From Balamuthia mandrillaris (Eukaryota > Discosea > Longamoebia > Balamuthiidae), in assembly GCA_031835245.1 (NCBI GenBank), contig JAVKOQ010000083.1:10001-74000 (forward strand): a stretch of 64,000 nucleotides of DNA, written 5' to 3'. The translations under genes and the position numbers were made by a program. The notes beneath the pieces were generated by a model. That model saw only the letters and a list, made by a program, of their open reading frames with translations. It made no database searches and was not told the origin of the DNA. This document shows, one piece after another, positions 11,871 to 21,696 of the stretch (the stretch's first letter is position 1; the number at the start of each line of letters is the position of its first letter).

Positions 11871-12459
11871 ATGGAGCAAGAGGCCAAGAAGGTGATAAAA
11901 TTCCACGGTATCAAGGTATTCCCACCCTATGGTTGCTTTTCAAACTTGAGTACCTTTCCCGTGAAAGTAGATGGTGTAACATGGCCGTCCACGGTATCGT
12001 TATGTTTTACACCTGTTCTTTTTTTTTTGCCTCTCATTTTTTTTTTTGGCGAGATCGGTTCACTCATCTGTACCGCCACGCCAAACGAACCTACCAACTT
12101 AGGAGCATTACTACCACGCACAAAAGTTTGCGGGTAGGTGCAAAGGCAGTCATGAATGTTTCCTGTAATGCCCTTCCTTAACTATTGTGGCTAACTTCCG
12201 CCTTCTTCGCCATCATAGGAACTCCTTTCGAAGATACCATACGCAGAGCGAACACCCCAGGCAAGGCGGGCTGTTTAGCCACAAAACTCACCAAGTCGGG
12301 AGCTGCCACCGTCCGCGCCGATTGGGATCAAGTCAAAGAGGACGTAATGATGAAAGCGGTGTCCGCCAAGTTCAAGCAACACAAGGACGCTCGCAATGTC
12401 TTGCTGCAAACTGGGGATGCTTCCCTGGTTGCTCAAAGTCGTGGAGGTATCCGCTTTCG

Positions 12460-12501
<42 letters not shown>

Positions 12502-13674
12502 GAACAGAGATCAGCAAATAGAGTATTAAGACTTGCGTTGCTATGCAGATAGTTGCTGGTTTGCTGGAAAGAATGGGAACGGACCTAACAAACTTGGCAA
12601 AATCTTGATGTTGGTACGTGATAAGCTTCTTCGAAAGGGATACACTGTTGACATGGAAGAAGAGGAAGAGGAAGAAAGCGAAGCGGAAGAGAGCGAAGAA
12701 GAGGTAAAGGGTAAAAAGAAAAAGGGATCCTTGAAAGCAAAGAAAAAAGAAAAGGAGCAAAAAGAGAAAAAGAAGCGGAAAAAGGAACAACAACGTTTGA
12801 AACGAAAGAGGAACAGCGGGCTTGAGAAAACTACCGTTAGAGGAGATCTGTGTAAAGCAGAGTACGCAAGCAGCGGACGGTCCAAATGCAGAGTGTGCAT
12901 GGACGCTATCCCAAAAGATGAGATCCGCTTGGCCAAGCTCGCTTTCTCTCGCAAATTGTACGATAAACTCTTCCTTTCGAGTAGTCTCTCTCTCTTTTTT
13001 TTTGACCAACAACAACAGCGGATTACTTCCTGAGTGGCATCATGTGGACTGCTTCTTCCTGCGACACGAGTTGCCTGTAGAGGAAGCTTCTGCAATCAGG
13101 GAGATGGACAAGTTGCGCTGGAATGACCAACAAATGTTACTGAAACGCATTACTGACGAGGTTTCTGGTTCTGCTGAGAACAAAAAAGAGCAAGATGATT
13201 CCCCAGTTTCCACCAAGAAGAGACGTACATCCTCCTCTTCACAAATGGAAAAAAGAGAAGACCAGCCATCAAATTTGCAGGAGAATGTAGACAAGGAAGA
13301 AAAGAAAAAGGAAAAAGAGGAGGAAACGGACCACGACAAAGGAAAAGACAAGGAAAAAGAGGAAGCAGAGGAAGAAGAGGTTAGCACCGAACAAGTTGCT
13401 CTCGATCAAGAGGTCCAAATACAAAACGAGAAGTGGTGGTACATCAAAGACAATTTGAGGAGGCATTGCAAAAAGAAGGAGATACAAGAACTACTAGCTT
13501 TGAATAATCAGCCAACCACTGGCAGCTTGCAACGTTTGCTCGATCGCTGCGCTGAAGGCATGCTATTTGGAGCTTTGCCTAAATGCACCTTATGTGGCAA
13601 TGGAGATCTTTATACCACCAACAACAAAAATGGAGCTCGCGAGTTTCGCTGTAATGGACATCTTAGTGGTACAT

Positions 13675-13735
<61 letters not shown>

Positions 13736-16008
13736 CTCTCTTGCGGCCACTAACGGTAAAGATAACAGCTTGGAGTAAATGTACATGGCGAGGTTTTGAG
13801 GTAGAGCGGCTGGATTGGATAATGCCAGAAGAGTCACGCGTCGCTTTTTTGCGAGACTTTCGCTTTGATAGAGTACACATCTTTTATCAACTTGCAGTTA
13901 AGGCGTTCTGTCTAACTTTCCTTGTGTTATAGCGAAAGCAAATCCTTCGACAGGGCAAAGAACCATCACAAGGAGAAGAAAGCCAAGAGAGCCCATCGGA
14001 TGCGCTAACTCCTACCAAGCGAAAAAGATCTGAGCGAACAACGATGCCACGGAAACGAACAAAGAAAGTAATGATCAAAGGCAACTCAGCAGTAGACCCA
14101 GAGTCAGGCCTCCACGAGAACGGGCACATCTACGAAGAAGACGGCACGAGTTATAACGCTGTTCTCAACATGGCCGACATTTCACTTGGCCTCAATTTTT
14201 ACTACAAGCTTCAACTCATTGAAACGGATGACAAGAAAGAATGGTATCTGTGGCGAAAGTGGGGGAAGCTTGGCACCTTTGTTGGTGGCAAAAAGATCAC
14301 TCCCTGCGAATCCCTGGAAGATGCCAAGGAGAAGTTCGAAACGGCATTCGAGGAAAAGACTCATAACTCTTGGGACAACAGACGACCAGACCTCTTTGTA
14401 AAGAAGCCAGGCAAGTACCACGTCGTGGATGTAAACTACAGTCTTGATGGCCTTTCTGACGAAGAAGGGGAAGGAAGCGAGGAAGACCCCACTTTGACTG
14501 AGGAGGAGAAACAGCTTTTGGAAGATTCTAGACTTAAGGTAGTTTTCTTGTTGGGTGTATTGTACTGCGCTCTCTTATGGTTAACGATTTGGTATGTAAA
14601 ACTCGTGTTATCCTGCAGGATCTGATGCAGCTGATATTCAATATTGAAGCGATGGAAGATACGTTAGCAGAAATGGAAATTGACACGCAGAAGATGCCCC
14701 TGGGCCGACTTTCTAAGGCCACTATCTTGGCAGGCGTACGGCTTCCACTTTTGCCTTTGGATTTGACATTTCAACTCACTCCTCTCTCCCGCCCTCCCTT
14801 CTGTTCTCTATTGCTTATCAGTACCAAGTGTTGAGTCAGATACATGATATTCTCCAAGACAAAGGAAATTGCAGCACTGGGCTAGACAAACAAACGCAGC
14901 TTATAGACTGTACCAACCAGTTTTACACGTACGCTGCTCTCTCTCTCTCTCCCTCCTTGGTCCTCTAATATTGGTTTTCCTGGTAAAAGTGTGATACCAC
15001 ATTCCTTCGGGAGGAAAACAAAGCCGGTGGTTATCGACAGCGAGTACTTACTAAAGCAAAAAATCAAAATGTTGGATGCTCTGTCCGACATGGAAGTAGC
15101 TGTGCGGTTGCTCAAGCAAAACAAGAATGAAACCATTCCCAGCTACTACAAACGACTGAACACGAGGATAGTCCCTGTAGACGACGAGCAAGAACTGGAT
15201 CTTGTGCGCACGTACATTCGCCATACCCATGCTCCCACTCACTCCAATTATGAGCTGGAGTTGTTGGATTTGTATAGAATAGAGCGAGAAGGAGAACAAG
15301 AGCAGTACGACGAGTTTTGTAAAGACATCGACAACAAAATGGTTGGCTGCTTCTCTTGCTCTATCTAGTGCCGCTGGTTTACCTTATTTTTATTATGTTG
15401 AACAGTTATTGTGGCATGGTTCGAGGTTGACCAACTTTGTAGGCATATTGTCCCAAGGCCTTAGAATTGCACCTCCTGAAGCTCCAGTGACTGGTTACAT
15501 GGTAATATCTTCCTCACTCTCTCTAATCTCCTTCTATCTGCCAAACTGAACCATTTTGCTACAGTTTGGTAAAGGCGTTTACTTTGCAGACATGGTCAGG
15601 TACATGCATCTCTCTCGTTGTGAATTTTTCTCAAACTAATATGTGTTGGGCCTTCATCATACTCTCCATAGCAAATCAGCAAACTATTGCAGGGCCACTG
15701 AAGAACAAAATGTGGGGCTGGCCATTTTAGCAGAGGTAGCCCTTGGCAACATGTACGAGCGAAGCCATGCGGAATACATGGAAAGCCCCCCTGCCGGCTT
15801 TCACTCAACCAAAGGAATAGGCCAGACCCGGCCAGACCCACATCAGAGCATAACTCTACAGTCAGGCGTGGTGGTTCCCATCGGTACCCCTTCTTCTCCT
15901 TCTTCATCGTCGTCATACTCTTCGCTGCTTTACAACGAGTACATTGTGTACGATGTTCGCCAGGTGCACATCAAGTATCTCTGCAAGCTGAAGTTTCATT
16001 ATCACTGA
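11871..16008 (+). CDS. PARP1-like ADP-ribosyltransferase with an N-terminal NADAR domain
   Basis: Exons 11871-11993, 12103-12133, 12219-12446 and 12549 onward join in phase. They give a complete YbiA/NADAR domain (residues about 8-155): [26 protein letters not shown], a helical middle part, and [15 protein letters not shown] basic linker follows. Next is a PARP-type zinc finger (about 228-290; GRSKCRVC then WHHVDCFF), then PADR1 with its Cys4 zinc site (about 410-520; CTLCG, FRCNG, KCTW). A WGR domain follows (about 600-700; [11 protein letters not shown]), then the helical regulatory domain (about 720-850) and the ART domain (about 870-1110). The H-Y-E triad is present in [14 protein letters not shown] and YNEYIVYD, so poly-ADP-ribosylation is expected. 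There is no BRCT domain. NADAR proteins of the DarT-NADAR type remove ADP-ribose from guanine, so writer and putative eraser may be fused. The intron at 12447-12548 carries GA repeats and that at about 13671-13766 carries CT repeats. Confidence 0.92.
13675..13742 (+). repeat. CT microsatellite in a PARP intron
   Basis: A CT tract of nearly 70 bases with a few TTT interruptions fills the intron that splits the PADR1 zinc site, running up to the acceptor side. Confidence 0.9.
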
Positions 16009-16018
16009 CAGTAACAAC

Positions 16019-16175
16019 GGCGCGCCAAGATCAAGCCAATCAATGGGAAAACAAAAATAAAGCAAAATTAGAAGGAAAAATAAAAAACAAAACCACAAAA
16101 ACATAACTCACCACTTTGGGAATAAGAAGGAAGGGTTGTTTAGGCGGGAAACATGCTCATTGGCCCAAGCGACTC
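16019..16175 (-). mobile_element. Dispersed repeat, copy C (inverted, internally deleted)
   Basis: On the minus strand, about 16118-16168 reads GGGCCAATGAGCATGTTTCC and onward, matching copies A (16726-17227) and B (53891-54406). About 16019-16045 matches the right end of copy B (TGATCTTGGCG, near 54395-54405), which copy A lacks. The middle of the element is missing. Together with copy A in the opposite orientation it flanks the SH3 gene. Confidence 0.6.
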
Positions 16176-16372
16176 TGATCAATTGATCTCTTTCTGAATG
16201 GGTAAGGAGTTCCCGGATTGCGCCACTTTAGTAAGGACGCTGTGAAAGGAAACAGTATGGCAGTAAGACGAAAAGGGAGCAAGGGGGACGTCGCTGAGGC
16301 AACCCAGGGAAGGAGCATTGGGTATGGCAGCTCAGGTATGTAAACAACATATTGGTCTTTCTGGTGAATAGA

Positions 16373-16723
16373 ATGACGCTGAATGCGTTGTCCCCCAAAA
16401 AACCGAAGCAAGTGCGGGTGCTGTATGACTACGAAGCGGAGGAGGAGGGTGAAATGACTGTGTTTGAGGATGACATAATCACCGTTCTCGCAGAGGAGCC
16501 AAGCGGGTGGTGGAAAGGTGAGTCGAACGGTCAAGTTGGAGTATTTCCGAAGAACTTCACAGAGCCCTACGTCGCAGGACCCTCCTCTCAGGGTATGATA
16601 TTACGATGTTTTCCTGATAGCTATCAGTTCCTTCCTTTCTTTCGAAGATATACTAAGAACTGATACTGATTCATGGGTTGTTTTCACACAGACGCACCAC
16701 CAAATCCATCAGGAACAGAGTGA
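16373..16723 (+). CDS. Stand-alone SH3 domain protein
   Basis: Two exons (about 16373-16593 and 16692-16723) encode about 83 residues, nearly all of them one SH3 domain. The domain shows VLYDYEAEEEGEMTV (ALYDY-like RT loop start), SGWWKGE (tryptophan pair) and GVFPKNFTEPYV. The splice G|AC joins to DAPPNPSGTE and a stop at 16721. SH3 domains bind proline-rich peptides; no enzymatic part is present. The start at 16373 is the only ATG in this frame near the domain, but a longer protein with upstream exons cannot be excluded, since ATGs at 16257 and 16327 do not splice in phase. The stop codon lies three bases before repeat copy A, and the gene lies between inverted copies of that repeat. Confidence 0.75.
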
Positions 16724-16725
16724 TT

Positions 16726-17227
16726 CTAAGGCGGCGCAAAGATCATAAGATCTAAGGACAACGAAAAAAGAAATCACGACATTAGTCTTTTGGGCCAATG
16801 AGCATGTTTCCCGCCAAAACAACCCTTCCTTCTCCCACGTCTCTGAAGGCAAAGTGGTAGGGTGGGTTGTGGGGTGGGGTGAATGGAATGGATGCTCATG
16901 CTGCTGCCGCCGCCAATAAACTTTTGGTACTCGTCAGTCGCCTTGACATTTTTCTGCTACTCGTTTTCTTTTCTTCTCTTCTCTTCTTTTCTTTTCGTTT
17001 CTTTTCAAAAGTAAACACACAGACACACACATCCACGCAGCTCCACGCACCACCGTATTTCTCATTGCTACGCTTCTACTACACAAGGAGGAAACCAGCG
17101 GAAGGAGGCAGAGGTGGAAACCGAAGCGGTTCAGCCGCAGGCAGGGGCACTGCTCCGATTGAAAAGGTAGCGTTCTTTTTTCTCTGCTCGCTCACTACAT
17201 TTTTTGATGATGGAAAAAAAAATTTGT
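16726..17227 (+). mobile_element. Dispersed repeat, copy A
   Basis: About 500 bases are nearly identical by eye (roughly ten substitutions and a few short indels) to 53891-54386. The copy begins CTAAGGCGGCGCAAAGATCA, a sequence also found at 19405 and, inverted, at 19530, and ends in ATTTGT after an A-rich run. It contains a shared open frame of about 125 codons (16867-17244) in both copies, but that frame is partly low complexity and no protein domain is recognised. Either a non-autonomous transposon or a recent segmental duplication of promoter-type DNA fits. Confidence 0.75.
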
Positions 17228-17427
17228 TACCAACCACTCACTAATGATCTCTTTTGTTTAAAAAAGAACAGCATCACGAACCTCTGTGCGCCTCTTCCAC
17301 AACGCTGCTGGAAGCTGGCCTGAATGGCAAAGTCGTGATCTGTAAAATATTCCGATCGATCAACTTGAGGGGTCAATTTACTTTCGTCTAATTAAAGAAA
17401 AAAACTTAAAACAAAATTGAAAGAAAA

Positions 17428-19359
17428 ATGGAAGGAAGAGGTGGAGGAGGAGGAGGAGAGGGGCGCAGCGTGGCGGAGAGGTTGAAGCAGTACGTGGCGG
17501 CTGAGATCACAGCTGATGTGAGCCACCTCACTGCTGGTGAGAAGGCTGCTCTCCAAAAGCTGGGGGAGGCCGCCAAACCCCTCGACGCCCTCTTCATGCG
17601 CCAAATGTGGAAAGAGAACCAAGCGCTGCTGCAGCGTCTCCAAGAGGACGGCGCCGCCGGGGAGGTCCTTCGCTACTATGCCATCAACATGGGGCCTTGG
17701 GACCGCCTTGACGAGGACAAGCCCTTCATTCACGGCGTGGGAGCAAAGCCCAAAGGAGCCAACTTCTATCCGGAGGACATGACCAAGGAAGAGTTTGATG
17801 CATGGGTGCACAGCGGTAAGCTCTCCAGGGAAGAGGTGGACGCTGCCAAAGGCTTCTACACTGTGGTGCGCAGGGACAGGACTGGAAACCTCGTGCTGGT
17901 GCCTTATAACGAGGAGTACAAGGAGGCTCTCACTCCCATCAGGGACCGCCTTCACGAAGCTGCTGACTTGCTTGAGGAGGATGCTGCCAAACAAGGTCTC
18001 TCTCTCTCTCTCTCTCTCTCTTCCCTCCACATTCAAGCCGATGGCTGAAGAAGCTCAACAATAGGATCAAGTCATAACGAGACGCTGGTTCGCTTTCTGA
18101 GAAGCAGAGCTGATAGTCTCCTCAGCAACAACTACTTTCAGAGCGAGAAGGACTGGTTGGCCATTGCGGAGGAGAGCAAGTTTGACGTGACTTTTGGACC
18201 TTACGAGGTCTACGAGGACGCTCTTTACAACTATAAAGCCAGTTTTGAGGCCTTTATCACAGTGCGGGACTTTGAGGAAACCAAGAAGCTACAATCTTTC
18301 AGAGGATGGCTGCAGGAGCTGGAGAACAACCTTCCTGTTGAGGACAAATACAAAAACCCCAATCTTGGCCTCAGCTCTCCCATTGTGGTCGTTAATCAAG
18401 TGCTTACCGCTGGGGATAGAGCCGGGCCTCAAACTGCTGCTTTCAAGTGCGTTATTCTCTTAATCAGATTGTTTCTATTTGCTGACCTGCTCTTTTTGAA
18501 GTTTGCCAAATGATGAACAAGTTGTTAAGGTGGCTGGCAGCAAGCTGGTCATTCTTAAAAATATACAGGAAGCCAAGTTTAAGCATATACTGCTGCCTAT
18601 TAGCGACCTCATCTTGGACAAGGACCAAAGGAATGAAGTCTCCTTTGATGCATTCTTCACGCACATCCTTGCTCACGAAGTGAGCCACAGTCTCGGTCCT
18701 CACAGCATCACTTTGGTAGATGAGGAAGGAAAGAGCAGAGAAAGCAGCGTGCGCAGAGAGTTACAAGAGCTCCATTCTGCCATAGAGGAAGCCAAAGCCG
18801 ATATTACAGTACATTCCTCGTTTTCTTATGTAGTCTCTGTATTTCTTTGAATTATTGTTTTTATTCTGTTGACTTCCTCTTCGCGACAGTCTCTTTATGC
18901 ATTGCAATACTTGATGGATAGTGGTGCTCGTGTTGATCCCTCCACCAAGCGTAGCCTCTATATAACCTATCTCGCCTCTGCTTTCAGGTGCGTTCCTCTG
19001 TTTTCTACCGACCATTGACTTCAGCACTAAAGAGGAACAAAAGGTCCATTCGTTTTGGCCTGGATGAAGCGCATGGCAAAGGCCAAGCTCTGCAGCTCAA
19101 CTATATACTGGACTGTGGGGGCTTCGCCTATGACGAGGACACGGAGACCTTTCGCGTCTGCTTTGACCAGATAGAAGAGGCGGTGAGAGGGCTTACACGA
19201 GATATCATAACATTGCAAGGGGATGGTAACAAAGCCAAGGCCAAAAGCATGCTGGACAAGTATGGCGTCTACAGACCCCACACTCGTCGCGCTCTGGACA
19301 AACTGCAGGAAGCCAACATTCCTGTGGACATCCAACCGGTCTTCCCGCTCTTCCAGTGA
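17428..19359 (+). CDS. M49-like (dipeptidyl peptidase III-like) zinc metallopeptidase
   Basis: Five exons (17428-17995, 18065-18446, 18502-~18807, ~18890-18986, ~19042-19359) join in phase to about 557 residues. Motifs: YEDALYNYKASFEAF in exon 2, LAHEVSHSLGPH in exon 3 and EEAKAD about 45 residues later. The HExxH plus downstream Glu arrangement suggests a zinc peptidase. The LGPH and EEAKAD surroundings resemble the DPP III-like proteins of bacteria and the C-terminal half of plant NUDX3. Classical animal and yeast DPP III has HExxGH, with one extra residue between the histidines, so this is the shorter-spaced variant. No Nudix domain precedes it. Likely cytosolic, as no signal peptide is seen. 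Substrates are unknown; peptide turnover is inferred. Confidence 0.8.
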
Positions 19360-19404
19360 GGCCAGGCCTTTTCGCAGCAAGGCAAAGGTGACCTGTGGCT
19401 GACC

Positions 19405-19440
19405 TAAGGCGGCGCAAAGATCATAAGATCCGCCGCCTTA
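19405..19440. repeat. 36-base palindromic insertion flanked by a 10-base direct repeat
   Basis: TAAGGCGGCG and CGCCGCCTTA form 10-base inverted ends around 16 bases. GTGGCTGACC occurs directly on both sides (19395-19404 and 19441-19450), as expected for a target-site duplication. It overlaps the left end of the larger MITE-like unit. Confidence 0.65.
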
Positions 19441-19530
19441 GTGGCTGACCTGCGCGGGAAGGAGAATTATCTTGTAGATAGCCAATAAAAAATCAAAAAA
19501 AACAAGATCTTATGATCTTTGCGCCGCCTT
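19405..19530 (+). mobile_element. MITE-like element with terminal inverted repeats
   Basis: The left end TAAGGCGGCGCAAAGATCAT (19405 on) and the right end (19504-19530, read on the minus strand) are inverted copies of about 25 bases enclosing roughly 75 bases without a gene. The same terminal sequence starts repeat copies A (16728) and B (53893). This suggests a short non-autonomous DNA transposon family. No transposase is seen in the window. Confidence 0.6.
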
Positions 19531-19624
19531 CGACCGCTCCGGAAGATATCTGTATTAATGTTCCGGCGGCGGAAAATATCGGATTATTTATTATCATAAA
19601 TAAACGATGATTGTAATTAGGGCA

Positions 19625-19630
19625 GTCGAC
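19625..19630. promoter_or_regulatory. GTCGAC motif upstream of the ABHD gene
   Basis: The palindrome lies 210 bases before the start codon at 19840, in AT-rich intergenic DNA. A second shared motif, GCGTAGCG, lies at 19710-19717. Confidence 0.3.
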
Positions 19631-19839
19631 GAGGAAGAAGCCTAACTTTCTCCATCCCCACCCCAAGGCACTTACCCGCTCTTTTGACAGAGAAAGAAAG
19701 TTAAATAGCGCGTAGCGGGGGAGGCTGGCTTTCTTTTTGTTGAGAGTCACGAACAAAAACAAAAAAAAAAACAGTAGCGACTTTGGCAGCAGCACCGCAC
19801 CATAACCTCTTTTGAAGAGACAAGGCGGAGAGGACGGCG

Positions 19840-20839
19840 ATGTACTGGTTCTTCGCCGTAGGGGTGGTGCTCTTCCTGGCTTACACCATTCATTACCTGC
19901 TGTGGATAGGGGAGCTCCCGCAGCTGCACTACAAAGCCACGACTTTCAACAAGGAGCTGCTGTCCGGCGTGCCCTCCCTCTGCTCTTACTACTGGCCCTC
20001 CTTTCTGGTCTCCAACTGCCACCCTCAAACCCTGTTGGGCGTTCTGGCTCGCCGAAGAGCCCATATCCCCTTTTACAGGGAGTGCTTCGCCCTGAAAGAT
20101 GGAACGGAACTACATTTGGACTGGATGAAGCTTCCAGAAGAGGAACAAAAAGGAGAGGACGAAGAGGACGAGGAGCAAGAGCCACCGAGACCAACCGTCA
20201 TAGTTCTTCATGGGCTGGCTGGCAGCTCTCGCTCTCGCTATATACGCCAGTTCTTGAAGCACTGTCGGCAGAGACGCTTTCGCTGCGTAGTCGTCCATGC
20301 ACGCGGCTGTGGTGACTCCGAATTGAGAGTAACTTTCTCGCCCCAACCTTCTGCTCCTCTCTCTCTCTCTCTCATGTCCTTAACTTACACTCTATAGACG
20401 CCACATATGTTTTATCCAGGTTTAACAGACGACATAAGGCAGGTCATTCCTTACATAAGGGCAAGCCCTAGAGTACCGAAGCGCTCTCGCCTCTATGCCG
20501 TTGCGTTCAGCATGGGTGCTAACGTACTTGGAAAGTACCTCGGTGAAGACGGCGTCAATGTCCCTGTGCGTTATCTCTGTTTCTCTTCTCCTCTCTCTCT
20601 CTCTCTCTCATGTTTCTCCAATTTTCTCTCCCTCCCTCGCTGTTTCAGTTGGATGGAGCATGCTTATTTTCAAACCCGTGGAATCTGGTGGAGGTGAGTC
20701 AACGGTTACAGAGAGAGTGGGGAAGCAAGCTATATTCTAAATTGCTGCGGATAGAAGTGCTGGGCTATATCAAAAGGTTTGGAGTCTCAATTGCAGCAAA
20801 AGATTAATTGAGCCGAGGCAACAAAGTCGAAAAAAGAGT

Positions 20840-20892
<53 letters not shown>

Positions 20893-21528
20893 CGACGGAC
20901 ATACTAATACGAATGTATCGTTACCTCGACGGGCAACAGGCATTGGCACCAACTATCTAAGAATCAGCAGATCCAACAAGATGTTTTCAACCTACTTTCA
21001 AGCAGCTCACTCTACGACATAGACAAACATCTTAGTATTCGCATGTTTGGCTACGCCACTAATGAAGAGTATTATCGCAGTTGTAGCAGTCAACCTCATA
21101 TCGGCAAAACTGCTATTCCTACTCTTTGCGTCAATGCCATGGACGATCCGCTTTGTCCTTATTGGTGGGTGATCACTCCATCTCACATTCTTTCTCTTTT
21201 TCTTTTCGTTCTCTCCTACAATCTGATGATGGTTTCTTTTCAACAAATAGGTGTGCTCCATTTGAGGCGACCAAAAAAAATGAAAATCTCATCGTAGTTA
21301 CCACGAAGAGAGGAGGCCATTGCGCGTGGCTAGAGGGATGGTTTGATTCTCTCGTCTCTCTCTCTCTCGTCTCTCTCGTCTCTCTCTCCTCTTCGTCTTG
21401 TCTGTAGCTGATAGGAATGGCATCCTAGGGACTTTTGGGAGGATGCATGGATGGACCGCGTGTGTTCTGAATACATCTTATCTTTGGAGAAACTACATCC
21501 TTTGAAGGACTGCAGTCCTTCAAAATAA
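19840..21528 (+). CDS. Alpha/beta hydrolase, ABHD1/2/3 (YheT/EMB8) family
   Basis: The ATG at 19840 opens with one hydrophobic segment (YWFFAVGVVLFLAYTIHYLL), a signal anchor. The fold then shows HPQTLLG, VLHGLAGSS (oxyanion strand), AFSMGANVLG (nucleophile Ser in a GxSxG-like elbow), LCVNAMDDPLCP (acid Asp) and GGHCAWLEGW (catalytic His). Exons include 19840-~20333, 20399-~20565, ~20649-20776, a segment from about 20942 and a last exon from about 21431. The splice within EGW|DFWEDAW is in phase, and the frame ends at 21526-21528. ABHD1/2/3 proteins are membrane-anchored lipases or phospholipases of the ER and plasma membrane; the substrate is unknown here. One intron carries more than 50 bases of GA repeat on the sense strand (about 20838-20888), another carries CT repeats. 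Confidence 0.88.
20838..20888 (+). repeat. GA microsatellite in an ABHD intron
   Basis: An almost perfect GA tract of about 50 bases lies inside the intron before the exon that starts HWHQLSKNQ. It is purine-rich on the sense strand, unlike the CT tracts in most neighbouring introns. Confidence 0.9.
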
Positions 21529-21696
21529 CAGCACGAAGGACAAGCCACGTTCTTGCAATGTTGTTCATTTAAATAGTTATTTATTTTTTTTTTTGGACAC
21601 AATTCTATTCTCTCGTCTCTCTCTCTCTTCTCTCTCTCTCTCTCTCTCTTTCCTGCATACAATAAGGCCTCCAGCTACACTTTCACCTTTTTGATT

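Noticed and set aside
16257-16372. Upstream exon for the SH3 gene starting at ATG 16257 or 16327
   Set aside because: The only plausible donor (TCAG|GTATGT) joins out of phase with the SH3 frame and reaches a stop, so the ATG at 16373 was kept.
16867-17244. Open frame of ~125 codons shared by repeat copies A and B
   Set aside because: Conservation is explained by recent duplication; indels between copies are in simple sequence and no domain is visible. Kept only as a note under the repeat.
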